The notes under the pieces: model-generated | Database searches by the model: none | What the model saw: only the letters and a program-made list of their open reading frames with translations | What the model was told of the DNA's origin: nothing | Program-made: the position numbers and the translations under genes | Part shown: in pieces, positions 14,508 through 22,231 of the stretch | Layout of the letters: every line of letters starts with the position of its first letter | Position numbering within the stretch: position 1 is the first letter of the stretch | From: Chloroflexota bacterium | GTDB taxonomy: Bacteria > Chloroflexota > Limnocylindria > P2-11E | Length of the DNA stretch: 59,735 bases | Assembly: GCA_005882765.1 (NCBI GenBank) | Contig: VBDV01000113.1 | Span: forward strand, 1 to 59,735 | Direction of reading: 5' to 3'

Positions 14508-16030
14508 CGAACGTGCTCTCGCTCCTCGTGGTCATTCCGCTCGCCGGGCTGATCCCGCTGTTCTTGTTCCGCCGCGACGAGCGCGCCGCGAAGCAGGTCG
14601 CGATCACGACGACGTTCGTCGAGCTCGTCGTGTCGCTGTGGATGGTCAAGCAGTTCGTCATCGGGGAACCCGGTTTCCAGCTCGTGGAGAAGCTTGAGTG
14701 GCTGCCGAGCCTCGGCATCAGCTACCTCGTCGGCGTCGACGGGATCTCGGTGCTTCTCGTGCCCATGACGACGCTGCTGACGTTCATCGCCGTCCTGTAT
14801 TCGAGCGGCGGGGCCATCAAGACACGGATCGTCGAATACATGACCGCGTTCCTTCTGCTCGAGATCGGCATGGTCGGCGTGTTCATCGCGCTCGATCTCT
14901 TCCTCTTCTACATCTTCTTCGAGCTGATGCTCGTGCCGATGTACCTGATCATCGGCATCTGGGGCGGACCACGCCGGATCTACGCCACGCTCAAATTCGT
15001 GATCTTCACCCTCGCGGGCTCGCTCCTCATGCTCGTGGGCATCGTCGCCGTGTATCTCCAGTCGGCGGATGCGTCGGGCTCGCGGACCCTCTCGCTCCCA
15101 GACCTGATCGAGCTGCGCGGCCGGTTTCCGGCGGACTTCCAGTTCTGGGTCTTCCTCGCCTTCGCCCTCGCCTTCGCGATCAAGATGCCGATGGTCCCGT
15201 TCCACACCTGGCTCCCTGACGCCCATGTCGAGGCCCCGACGGCCGGCTCGATCGTCCTCGCGGGCGTTCTTCTGAAGGCTGGCGGCTACGGCTTCCTCCG
15301 CTTCGGGCTGCCCCTATTCCCTATCGGGGTCCAGGCCTGGCTGCCGGTCCTCATCGTCCTCTCGGTCATCGCGATCCTGTACGGGGCGATCGTCTCTGCC
15401 GTCCAGAAGGACCTGAAGAAGCTCGTTGCCTACTCGTCGGTGGCGCACATGGGTTTCGTCACGCTCGGCATCTTCGTTCTCAACCTGCAAGGGGGCGTTG
15501 GCGCGGTGCTTCAGATGCTGAACCACGGCTTCGTCACCGGCGCGCTGTTCCTATTCGTCGGTATCCAGTACGAGAAGACGCACCGCCGGATGATCGCGGA
15601 CCTCGGTGGCCTTGCGAATATGTGGCCGCTCTTCACGACCTTCTTCGGCGTGTTCGTCCTGGCTTCGTTGGGACTGCCTGGACTGAACGGTTTCATCGGC
15701 GAGTTCCTCGTGTTGCTCGGCACGTTCAAGTTCGGCGGTGTGCCGCTCGGCGGGCTCTTCTGGGGACCGCTCGCCGCGATCGGCGTGATCCTCGCCGCGG
15801 TCTATCTGCTCTGGATGTTCCAGCGCGTGATGTACGGGCCGGTGCGCGAGGCATACCGCGCGCTGCCCGACCTCTCCCGCCTTGAGATCGCCTGCGCACT
15901 GCCGCTCCTGCTGCTCACGGTGATTCTGGGAGTCGTGCCGCAGCCCTTCATCGCGTACATCGAGCCGTCGGTCGACCGCCTCATCCGTCTCGCGACGGAC
16001 CCGTCCTTCGTGGTGGTCGCCTTCAAATGA
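14504..16030 (+). CDS. nuoM: NADH-quinone oxidoreductase subunit M
   Basis: This is an antiporter-like subunit of complex I. The start is set at the ATG overlapping the nuoL stop, giving MTNVLSLLVVIPLAG; the track ORF adds 62 Arg/His-rich residues that are a shadow of nuoL. The 508-residue product has YIFFELMLVPMYLIIGIWGG, MPMVPFHTWLPDAHVEAPTAGS, KKLVAYSSVAHMGFV and LNHGFVTGALFLFVG, all typical of NuoM. It is followed by the second copy of the nuo intergenic repeat. Confidence 0.95.
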   Translation: MTNVLSLLVVIPLAGLIPLFLFRRDERAAKQVAITTTFVELVVSLWMVKQFVIGEPGFQLVEKLEWLPSLGISYLVGVDGISVLLVPMTTLLTFIAVLYSSGGAIKTRIVEYMTAFLLLEIGMVGVFIALDLFLFYIFFELMLVPMYLIIGIWGGPRRIYATLKFVIFTLAGSLLMLVGIVAVYLQSADASGSRTLSLPDLIELRGRFPADFQFWVFLAFALAFAIKMPMVPFHTWLPDAHVEAPTAGSIVLAGVLLKAGGYGFLRFGLPLFPIGVQAWLPVLIVLSVIAILYGAIVSAVQKDLKKLVAYSSVAHMGFVTLGIFVLNLQGGVGAVLQMLNHGFVTGALFLFVGIQYEKTHRRMIADLGGLANMWPLFTTFFGVFVLASLGLPGLNGFIGEFLVLLGTFKFGGVPLGGLFWGPLAAIGVILAAVYLLWMFQRVMYGPVREAYRALPDLSRLEIACALPLLLLTVILGVVPQPFIAYIEPSVDRLIRLATDPSFVVVAFK

Positions 16031-16034
16031 AAAT

Positions 16035-16116
16035 GAGCGACGAGCGGCTCCGCCGTGAGGAGCGAAACCTCGCGTCTGCGGCGCGTCTCCCGGCCGCAGT
16101 CCGGAGATTGATCAAG
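16035..16116 (+). repeat. Intergenic repeat, copy B (nuoM-nuoN gap)
   Basis: This is the second copy of the element described at 12508-12592. Matching blocks occur in the same order, and the terminal AGATTGATCAAG runs directly into the GTG of nuoN. Its presence in two gaps of one operon suggests a shared RNA or DNA function, or a dispersed repeat. Confidence 0.6.
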
Positions 16117-17564
16117 TGACAGGAGCGGATATCGCCGCCGTCTATCCCGAGATCATCGTGACCGCGGTCGCCCTGATCGTCCTCGTCGCCGACGCCGTCG
16201 TCGATCGACGTCGCGCGGCGCTGGCCTTGCCGCTGCTCACGATCGCCGGGCTCGTGGTCGCCCTCGCTTCGGTCTTCAACGTTGTCCCGGCCGCGCAGTA
16301 CTTCCGCGGCTTCGTGACGATCGACGCCTTCACCTCGTTCTTCCGCGCGGTGTTCATCCTGCTTGCGATCTTCGCCGCGGCGATCTCGCCTGCCTATCTC
16401 GCGCGTCGGCGGGTGCCGGCAGGTGAGTACTACGCGATCATCTGCTTCTCGACGGTCGGCGCGATGACCATCGCGCTCTCCTCCGATCTCATCACGCTCT
16501 TCATCGGCCTCGAGACGATGACGATTCCGATCTACGTGCTCGCCGGGATCCAGCGGACGGACCGGTTCGCGAACGAGGCCGCGATCAAGTACTTCCTCCT
16601 CGGCGCCTTCAGCTCGGCCCTCTTGCTCTATGGGTTCGTCTGGCTGTACGGGATCACGAAGGCGACGGACTTCGTCACGATCGCGAGCGTCCTCACGGCG
16701 CAGGGGATCGCAAACGGTCCCACGATCGTGGCGCTCGCCCTCGTCACGGTGGGTCTGGGCTTCAAGGCCGCGATCGTTCCGTTCCACCAGTGGACACCCG
16801 ATGCCTACGACGGTGCACCGACGCCGGCCACCGCTTTCATGTCCGTCGGGCCGAAGGCCGCCGCCTTCGCCGCGATCCTTCGCGTGCTCTTAGGCGCGCT
16901 CGGTCCGCTGGGCGTGGATTGGAGCGCGGTCCTTGCGGTCCTCGCGGCGCTCACCATGACCGGCGGGAACATCGTCGCTCTCGCCCAAACCAATACCAAG
17001 CGGATGCTGGCGTACTCGAGCATCGCGCACACCGGCTACATCCTTGCCGCGGTCGCCGCCGCGAAGGCGGGCCCGAGCGCCGGCGCGGCGGTGCTCTTCT
17101 ACGTGTTCGCGTACGGACTCATGAACCTCGGCGCCTTCGCGTGCCTTCTGTACTTCGATCTCGAGGGGACGCGCGGCGCGTCGCTTGACGAGCTGAACGG
17201 CTTCGGGCGCAGGCAGCCGCTCGGCGCCCTCGCGTTCGCGATCTTTCTCGTGTCGCTCACCGGTATACCGCCGACGATCGGCTTCGTGGCCAAGTTCGTG
17301 GTGATCCAGCCGGTCCTCGACGCCGGGCTCGCCTGGCTCGCGGTTGTGATCGCGCTGAACGCGGTGCTCGCCGCGTTCTATTACCTGCGCGTCGTCGTGC
17401 GCATGTACATGTACGACCCCGCGGAAAAGGTCCCAAGACTCGTGAGCGGACGCACCCTTTCGCTCAGCCTGGGGATCGCCTCATTCGCCGTTATCGTCCT
17501 CGGCATCCTGCCCAACTCCATCTATCAATGGGCCTTGGATGCCGCGCAGCCTCTCGTTCACTAG
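16116..17564 (+). CDS. nuoN: NADH-quinone oxidoreductase subunit N
   Basis: This is the third antiporter-like subunit, 482 residues with a GTG start. Recognisable segments are FIGLETMTIPIYVLAGIQR, EAAIKYFLLGAFSSALLLYG, VPFHQWTPDAYDGAPTPATAFMS, KRMLAYSSIAHTGYIL and LTGIPPTIGFVAKF. It ends the nuo cluster; its stop overlaps the stop of the convergent gene below by 4 nt. Confidence 0.95.
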   Translation: MTGADIAAVYPEIIVTAVALIVLVADAVVDRRRAALALPLLTIAGLVVALASVFNVVPAAQYFRGFVTIDAFTSFFRAVFILLAIFAAAISPAYLARRRVPAGEYYAIICFSTVGAMTIALSSDLITLFIGLETMTIPIYVLAGIQRTDRFANEAAIKYFLLGAFSSALLLYGFVWLYGITKATDFVTIASVLTAQGIANGPTIVALALVTVGLGFKAAIVPFHQWTPDAYDGAPTPATAFMSVGPKAAAFAAILRVLLGALGPLGVDWSAVLAVLAALTMTGGNIVALAQTNTKRMLAYSSIAHTGYILAAVAAAKAGPSAGAAVLFYVFAYGLMNLGAFACLLYFDLEGTRGASLDELNGFGRRQPLGALAFAIFLVSLTGIPPTIGFVAKFVVIQPVLDAGLAWLAVVIALNAVLAAFYYLRVVVRMYMYDPAEKVPRLVSGRTLSLSLGIASFAVIVLGILPNSIYQWALDAAQPLVH

Positions 17565-17962
17565 CGTCGAGGCGGGACCTCCCACCGCCCGGCCGGCACG
17601 AGTCTTTCGCCAACCCAGCCACCCACCGCTCCGATCAGGACCGAGACCGCGAGCGGCGCCACCACCTCAGGAAAGTGAAGCGAGATGAGCCCGTTGAATT
17701 CATCGACCGGCGCGGTTTGCGGGCGGAAGGCCTGATGCAGCTGCGTCGCGATGAGGCTGCCGAGGAAGAGCGAGAAGAGGAACGCGACGGGGGCCGCGAG
17801 CGCTCCGCCGTTTCCAGCGATGAGGCCGGCGCAGAAGAGGATCGCGCCCGCAACACCCAGGAGGATCACCGGCGGCACCGGCAGCGGCTCGGTCAATGCC
17901 CACCAGAACGCGAGTCCGATCGCGCTCGCGGCGACCGACGCGAACACGCGCGGCCAGCTCAC
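17561..17962 (-). CDS. Small membrane protein, function unknown (133 aa)
   Basis: The start is set at the GTG overlapping the stop of the upstream gene (GTGA), giving an N-terminus VSWPRVFASVAASAIGLAFWW. The longer track ORF only adds an Arg-rich shadow. Four hydrophobic segments are visible (about 5-22, 29-50, 52-75 and 103-120), ending in a polar tail RWEVPPRR. No family is recognised. It is paired with the next membrane gene and the M24 peptidase on the minus strand. Confidence 0.7.
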   Translation of the reverse strand: MSWPRVFASVAASAIGLAFWWALTEPLPVPPVILLGVAGAILFCAGLIAGNGGALAAPVAFLFSLFLGSLIATQLHQAFRPQTAPVDEFNGLISLHFPEVVAPLAVSVLIGAVGGWVGERLVPAGRWEVPPRR

Positions 17963-18318
17963 GGTCTCGCCGTGACCGCGCGTGCACGGGCCGCGCCTCC
18001 GAGCCATCCGGCGAAGGCACCGAGGAGGATGAACGGGAACACCGCGATGGGGATGCGGAGAAAGAACGATGCGAACGCTCCCGGGTCTGCTCCTGGCTGC
18101 GTGAGCCCCGCGACGACCGCGTACAGAAACGCACCAACCAGAACCGAGAGGGCTCCGGCGGCAGCGCCGCGACGTCCGGCGAAGAAACCTGCGCCAAGGG
18201 CGGCGAATCCGATGTAGAGGAGCGCGAGCGCACCGCCGGCGCCGATCCATTGATCGAGGCGCAGGTACGGAAAGACCTGAGCGATCCCGGCGCCGAGCAC
18301 GGCGACCGCGAAACGCAT
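17959..18318 (-). CDS. Small membrane protein, function unknown (119 aa)
   Basis: About four membrane helices are predicted (RFAVAVLGAGIAQVF, ALALLYIGFAALGAGFFAG, GALSVLVGAFLYAVVAGL, FPFILLGAFAGWLGG) with the short charged linker FAGRRGAAA. The organisation resembles the protein encoded just downstream, with which it overlaps by 4 nt, so the two may form one complex. It lies 3 nt after the M24 peptidase gene. Confidence 0.75.
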   Translation of the reverse strand: MRFAVAVLGAGIAQVFPYLRLDQWIGAGGALALLYIGFAALGAGFFAGRRGAAAGALSVLVGAFLYAVVAGLTQPGADPGAFASFFLRIPIAVFPFILLGAFAGWLGGAARARAVTARP

Positions 18319-18321
18319 GGT

Positions 18322-19428
18322 TTAGGCCACGGACGCGAACGCGTGGTTCGCCTTGTTCAACGGCCGCGCCGATCCGTCGGCGTCGATGACCGCGATGTCC
18401 TCGATGCGGACGCCGAAGCGGCCCGGAAGGTACACGCCCGGCTCGATCGAGAAGGCCATGCCCGGCTCGAGGCGCTCCCGATTTCCGTGGACGAGGTACG
18501 GGTGCTCGTGACCATCGAGACCGATCCCGTGCCCGGTCCGATGGATGAAGAACTCGCCGTAACCGGCGTCGTCGATCACGCGCCGCGCCGCCGCATCGAC
18601 CGACTCGGCGGATGCGTCCTTTCGCGCGGCTGCGTAGCCGGCCTCTTGCGCGCGCCGGACCACGTCGTGGACCCTCAGCTCCTCGCGGCCCGCTGTCTTG
18701 CCGACATAAACGGTGCGCGTGATATCGGAGCGATAGCCGCGCATCGCCCCGCCGAAATCGAGGACGACCGTGTCACCCTCGGCGATTCGGCGATCGCCGG
18801 CCTCGTGGTGCGGTGAGGCACCGTTGGGGCCCGACCCCACGATCGTGAACCCGACCTCGTCGTGTCCCTCCGCGCGGAGCATCTCGGCCAGATCCGCACC
18901 GATCTCGCGCTCCCTGCGACCCGCGAACGGACGCTCGACGATGCGCGCGTAAGCGCGATCCGCGGATTCGGACACGGCGCGCAGCGCCTCGACCTCGGCG
19001 GCGTCCTTGCGCATGCGCAGCCCCCGGGTGATCACTGAGGCGGCGTGGAATTCGCGACGCGGCAGCGCCTCCTCAAACCGCAGGAAGAACGCCGCCCACA
19101 TCTGATCCGCAACCGCGATGCCCCCGGAGGCCGGGACGAGTGAAGCGACGATCGCATACGGATCGTCGGTTTCTCCCCAGGTCATCCGCTCGACATCCGG
19201 CGCCGCAACCGCCGCCCGCGGCGCTTCAAACGCCGGGCAGACGAGAGTCGCCTTGCCGTCGCGATCAAGTACGAGGCACGTGAGCCGCTCGCTGGTGAAG
19301 AGCTGATAGCCCGCGAGGTATTGAAGGTCCGCGCCGGGCGACAGGAGGAGGGCGCCGAAGTCCTGCTCGCGCACCTTTGCCGCCGCGCGCGCCCGCCGGT
19401 CAGCGAAGCTCGCTCGTTCGCTCGGCAT
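18322..19428 (-). CDS. M24-family metallopeptidase (Xaa-Pro aminopeptidase-like)
   Basis: The start is placed at the internal ATG (MPSERASFADR), 368 aa. An N-terminal creatinase-like domain precedes a pita-bread M24 domain from about residue 160. The five metal ligands are visible: two Asp in VLDFGGAMRGYRSDITRT, His in HRTGHGIGLDGHE, and Glu in SIEPGVYLPG and VRIEDI. Such enzymes cleave X-Pro peptides or act as creatinase-like hydrolases. It is divergent from the sortase-like gene. Confidence 0.9.
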   Translation of the reverse strand: MPSERASFADRRARAAAKVREQDFGALLLSPGADLQYLAGYQLFTSERLTCLVLDRDGKATLVCPAFEAPRAAVAAPDVERMTWGETDDPYAIVASLVPASGGIAVADQMWAAFFLRFEEALPRREFHAASVITRGLRMRKDAAEVEALRAVSESADRAYARIVERPFAGRREREIGADLAEMLRAEGHDEVGFTIVGSGPNGASPHHEAGDRRIAEGDTVVLDFGGAMRGYRSDITRTVYVGKTAGREELRVHDVVRRAQEAGYAAARKDASAESVDAAARRVIDDAGYGEFFIHRTGHGIGLDGHEHPYLVHGNRERLEPGMAFSIEPGVYLPGRFGVRIEDIAVIDADGSARPLNKANHAFASVA

Positions 19429-19454
19429 CCGTTCTGCATCGGAGGATAGCCCGC

Positions 19455-20042
19455 ATGTCTCGTCCGGTCGTCGCACTCGCTGGAATCTTGCTCCTCGCGG
19501 TTGGGGTCGCGCTCACCGCGGGCGGTGGACTTCCTCGCGCGGGGTCCGTAGCGCCGGTCGCGTTACCGAGTCCGTCCGCGACCGCAGTTCCGATCGCTTC
19601 ACCGGCGTCCACCACCGAGGCGCAGCCGATCGGGCCGATCCCAGAGGGCTACCGCATCCAGATGCCGCGTCTCGGGATCGATCTGCCGATCGCGGAAGGG
19701 GACGTCGAGCGCGACGTCGTCGTGCAGCAGACGCCCGAGAACTTCGCCTTCCACCTCCCGGGCACTGCGATCCCGGGAACGTTCGGGAACAGCTATCTCT
19801 ACGCGCACGCGCGCCGCGGGATGTTCCTGTCACTTTGGAATGCTCGCGTCGGCGACCAGGTCACGATCACGACGCCGGCCGGCACTGAACTCAAATTTGT
19901 GGTCACCGAGGTCCACCCTCGCGTACCCCCGGCCGACACGAGCTGGGTCCAGCCCTCCGCCGACGAGCGCCTCACCCTTCAGACTTCGACCGGCCCGAAT
20001 CGCGACGATCCGCGCTTCGTGGTGATCGCCGCACCGGCATAG
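19455..20042 (+). CDS. Sortase-fold protein with Ser in place of the catalytic Cys
   Basis: GGAGG lies 9 nt before this ATG. The 195-residue product has a signal anchor (VALAGILLLAVGVALTAGGG), a Ser/Pro/Thr-rich linker and a sortase-like beta barrel: IQMPRLGIDLPI, FHLPGTAIPGTFGNSYLYAHARRGMF with H118, and LTLQTSTGPNRDDPRFVVIA. In sortases the latter reads TLxTC followed by Arg. Here the Cys position is S178 (TCG codon) while R187 is kept. It is therefore either a non-transpeptidase sortase homologue or one with altered chemistry. No LPxTG substrate was seen in the window. Confidence 0.8.
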   Translation: MSRPVVALAGILLLAVGVALTAGGGLPRAGSVAPVALPSPSATAVPIASPASTTEAQPIGPIPEGYRIQMPRLGIDLPIAEGDVERDVVVQQTPENFAFHLPGTAIPGTFGNSYLYAHARRGMFLSLWNARVGDQVTITTPAGTELKFVVTEVHPRVPPADTSWVQPSADERLTLQTSTGPNRDDPRFVVIAAPA

Positions 20043-20177
20043 CGCCCATACGACCGCGTAGCGCTCGCTTCCTCGACGTAACGATCTCGTATCGCGAGAA
20101 AGCTCAAGCGGCCAAGAGACCAAGGTCGAGCACGCGCTGTTTATTGGTCCGCAGCGTGTTCATGAAATCGACACATT

Positions 20178-20816
20178 GTGGAATCGGTCCTGCAAAGCGT
20201 CGCGCCCGTGTTCCGGGGAGCGCTGGCGAGGGCGGGCGCATTCGTGTTTCTCTTCGCCTGCCTGGTGCCGTTCCTTCGCCCATCGTTCGCCGGCGAGGTG
20301 CACTCAATATCGGTTGCACGCGCGTTCGCGACCGCCGCGGTCGGGTCCACCGGGCCCACGCCGGAACGCGTACGCGACGTCGCGCGAGCTGAGGTCGTTC
20401 TCGGCGCGCAGGCGACGCCCGTCGCGACGGTGGAACCGGAGCCGGTCGCGACGCCCGAGCCCACACCGGTACCGACGCCCGCACCGACACGCGCACCTGT
20501 TGTTGTCGCAACTCTTCCGCCCCTTCCCGATCCGCCGACCGCCGGCATTGTCATCGCGTCCTGGTACGGGCCGGGCTTCTACGGAAACCGCACCGCCTGC
20601 GGTCAGACCTACACCCCCGAGATCGTCGGCGTCGCCCATCGCACGCTGCCCTGCGGCACACTCGTGGTGCTCGAGTACCGCGGGCGGATCCTGACCGTGC
20701 CGGTGATCGACCGCGGGCCCTACATCGCGGGGCGCACGCTCGATCTTTCGTCTGCCACCCACATCGCGATGGGCTGTCCCGATCTCTGCACGCTTTCGAT
20801 GCGGATCGGGCCGTGA
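20178..20816 (+). CDS. Secreted RlpA-like double-psi beta-barrel protein
   Basis: This 212-residue protein (GTG start) has an N-terminal membrane/signal segment (GAFVFLFACLVPFL). A Pro/Thr/Val low-complexity linker follows (PTPVPTPAPT) and then a C-terminal double-psi beta-barrel. The domain shows IASWYGPGFYGNRTACGQTY, VGVAHRTLPCGTLVVLEYRGR and VPVIDRGPYIAGRTLDLS, the RlpA/expansin-type core with its conserved Asp. RlpA proteins bind or cleave peptidoglycan glycan strands. The exact start is uncertain because upstream signals are weak. Confidence 0.85.
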   Translation: MESVLQSVAPVFRGALARAGAFVFLFACLVPFLRPSFAGEVHSISVARAFATAAVGSTGPTPERVRDVARAEVVLGAQATPVATVEPEPVATPEPTPVPTPAPTRAPVVVATLPPLPDPPTAGIVIASWYGPGFYGNRTACGQTYTPEIVGVAHRTLPCGTLVVLEYRGRILTVPVIDRGPYIAGRTLDLSSATHIAMGCPDLCTLSMRIGP

Positions 20817-20870
20817 GTGTCCCCCGACCGTCCGCCTAGCCGCCCGGATACTCACCGGGCTGCCGAGCGC

Positions 20871-20886
20871 TGGCATACGACTTGCA
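20871..20886 (+). promoter_or_regulatory. Possible sigma54-type -24/-12 element
   Basis: TGGCATACGACTTGCA matches TGGCAY-N5-TTGCA with exactly 10 nt between the GG and GC dinucleotides. It lies ~70 nt upstream of the KGG-repeat gene. Whether this organism has sigma54 is unknown, so it could be coincidence. Confidence 0.35.
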
Positions 20887-20953
20887 GCCTGCCTTTGCCA
20901 CCTAGCCCGGGCAGCACACGGCCAACTTCCATGGGCGAGAGAAAGGGTGCGCG

Positions 20954-21292
20954 ATGACGCGGAACAAGGGAGCGATGACGGTCGCGGAGGCGGGTCGCCG
21001 CGGAGGCGCGACCACGGCACAGCGACACGGCCCGGAGTTCTACGAGCAGATCGGCAAGAAGGGCGGGAAGACGACCGCGCAGCGTCATGGCTCCGACTTC
21101 TACGAGCAGATCGGAAAGCAGGGCGGGCAGAAGGTGAAGGAGCTCTACGGACCACGCTTCTACGGACGCATCGGAAAGATCGGTGGCGACACCGTCTCAG
21201 AGAAATACGGACACGAGCATTTCGAGGAGATCGGCAAGAAGGGCGGACAGAAAGTCGCCGAGCTCATCGCAAGAGGCAGGCAGGCGACATAA
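20954..21292 (+). CDS. KGG/RGG-repeat general stress protein
   Basis: This 112-residue hydrophilic protein consists of about four tandem ~20-residue units built on (K/R)xGG plus an aromatic pair: GRRGGATTAQRHGPEFYEQ, GKKGGKTTAQRHGSDFYEQ, GKQGGQKVKELYGPRFYGR, GKIGGDTVSEKYGHEHFEE and a final GKKGGQKV. The motif is that of YciG/Em-like (LEA group 1) stress proteins, thought to protect against desiccation or oxidative stress. An AGAAAGGG ribosome-binding site precedes the ATG. The overlapping longer ORF at 20947 is a shadow over this region. Confidence 0.85.
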   Translation: MTRNKGAMTVAEAGRRGGATTAQRHGPEFYEQIGKKGGKTTAQRHGSDFYEQIGKQGGQKVKELYGPRFYGRIGKIGGDTVSEKYGHEHFEEIGKKGGQKVAELIARGRQAT

Positions 21293-21477
21293 CGACCTTC
21301 GTCGACGGCACGCTGAGCGAGCGAGGAACCGAGGTGCGGCTCTCTTCAGACCCGCATGATCCGATTCCGATCGCGATCCACCGTCGCTTCCCATTGACAC
21401 GCATGGGGCGCTCTATATCGTCGCGATCTGTACGCGGAGGTTCCGTTCTGGACCCTCTTTGTACCGAGAAGCGAACG

Positions 21478-21801
21478 ATGAGGAAGGTCGTAGAGGGAAG
21501 GGCAGTGGATCAGGTCGCGGCACCGCTCGTGGCCGTCGAGTGGGAGGACATCACCGCCTACTCGCGGACCGCACTCCCCGAGGACTTTGAGCCATACCGT
21601 CTGCGAAAGCTCACCTGCGGGCTCTTGTGGAAAGACACCCCCGAGTATGTCGTCGTGGTCGGCGACTACGACATCACCAACGAGGGCCGTGACTACCGTC
21701 ACAACGACTTCCATATCATTCCTCGCGGCGTCATCCGCCAGCTGACCTATCTCCGCGAGACGTCGAGCCCACTCGTTTCCCTCGACGTCGAAGCCAGCTA
21801 A
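21478..21801 (+). CDS. Conserved-looking hypothetical protein (107 aa)
   Basis: The start is the ATG giving MRKVVEGRAVDQVAAPLVAVEWEDI. The upstream part of the 21801-ending track ORF is shadow. The product is soluble and mixed alpha/beta (LTCGLLWKDTPEYVVVVGDYDI, FHIIPRGVIRQLTYL), with one Cys and no known catalytic motif. A TTGACA lies at 21394-21399 but without a well-spaced -10. No function can be assigned. Confidence 0.6.
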   Translation: MRKVVEGRAVDQVAAPLVAVEWEDITAYSRTALPEDFEPYRLRKLTCGLLWKDTPEYVVVVGDYDITNEGRDYRHNDFHIIPRGVIRQLTYLRETSSPLVSLDVEAS

Positions 21802-21945
21802 AGAGGCTCTAAGAAACCGCGGCAAACTAAAACCGCAGCGCCCGGTGATGCGTATCTAGGGATACGGAAACCGAAATGGCCGATCGATGGTATTGGAACA
21901 AAGGATCGGTCTTTGCCGTTTCCTTCCCTGGAGGTTTCGCGATAA
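21802..21945 (+). other. Intergenic region with consecutive hairpins, possible structured leader
   Basis: These 144 nt, less GC-rich than their surroundings, hold three stems in a row: GCGG/CCGC (loop CAAACTAAAA), CGTATC/GATACG (loop TAGG), and GGCCGATC/GATCGGTC. The order GCAAAC...GGAAACCG faintly recalls nucleotide riboswitches but fits none I can name. It would form the leader of the zinc-ribbon gene. Confidence 0.4.
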
Positions 21946-22203
21946 ATGGCCCTTCGAGCTGAGCTTTATTGCTATTTCTGCGGCCACGGCCTGGGTGAAG
22001 TGCTTGTCCCAACGAGCGCCCGCCGGCCGACCGTTGAGCAACTGCGTACCGCCTACGACAACGTCCGCGGTCGCGAGGCGCCGGTCTGGAATGACGGCGA
22101 CCAGCCCCTGTGCCCGCGCTGTGGTGGGCAGCTCTTTCTCGAGCGTTTCGAGCACGAGGTCGTCCGCACCAACGAGCGTCGCGCCCTGAAGCGCGCGAGC
22201 TAA
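21946..22203 (+). CDS. Small zinc-ribbon protein (85 aa)
   Basis: Two CxxC knuckles, CYFCG near the N-terminus and CPRCGG near residue 60, form a likely single zinc ribbon split by a helical segment (PTVEQLRTAYDNVRGRE). A basic tail follows (VVRTNERRALKRAS). GGAGG lies 11 nt before the ATG. The role could be nucleic-acid or protein binding. Confidence 0.7.
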   Translation: MALRAELYCYFCGHGLGEVLVPTSARRPTVEQLRTAYDNVRGREAPVWNDGDQPLCPRCGGQLFLERFEHEVVRTNERRALKRAS

Positions 22204-22231
22204 GCGCAAGGCGCGGCCGCTCACCTTCACG

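Noticed and set aside
21394-21420. TTGACA followed by TATATC as promoter of the 107-residue gene
   Set aside because: Spacing of 14 nt is too short for a standard sigma70 promoter.
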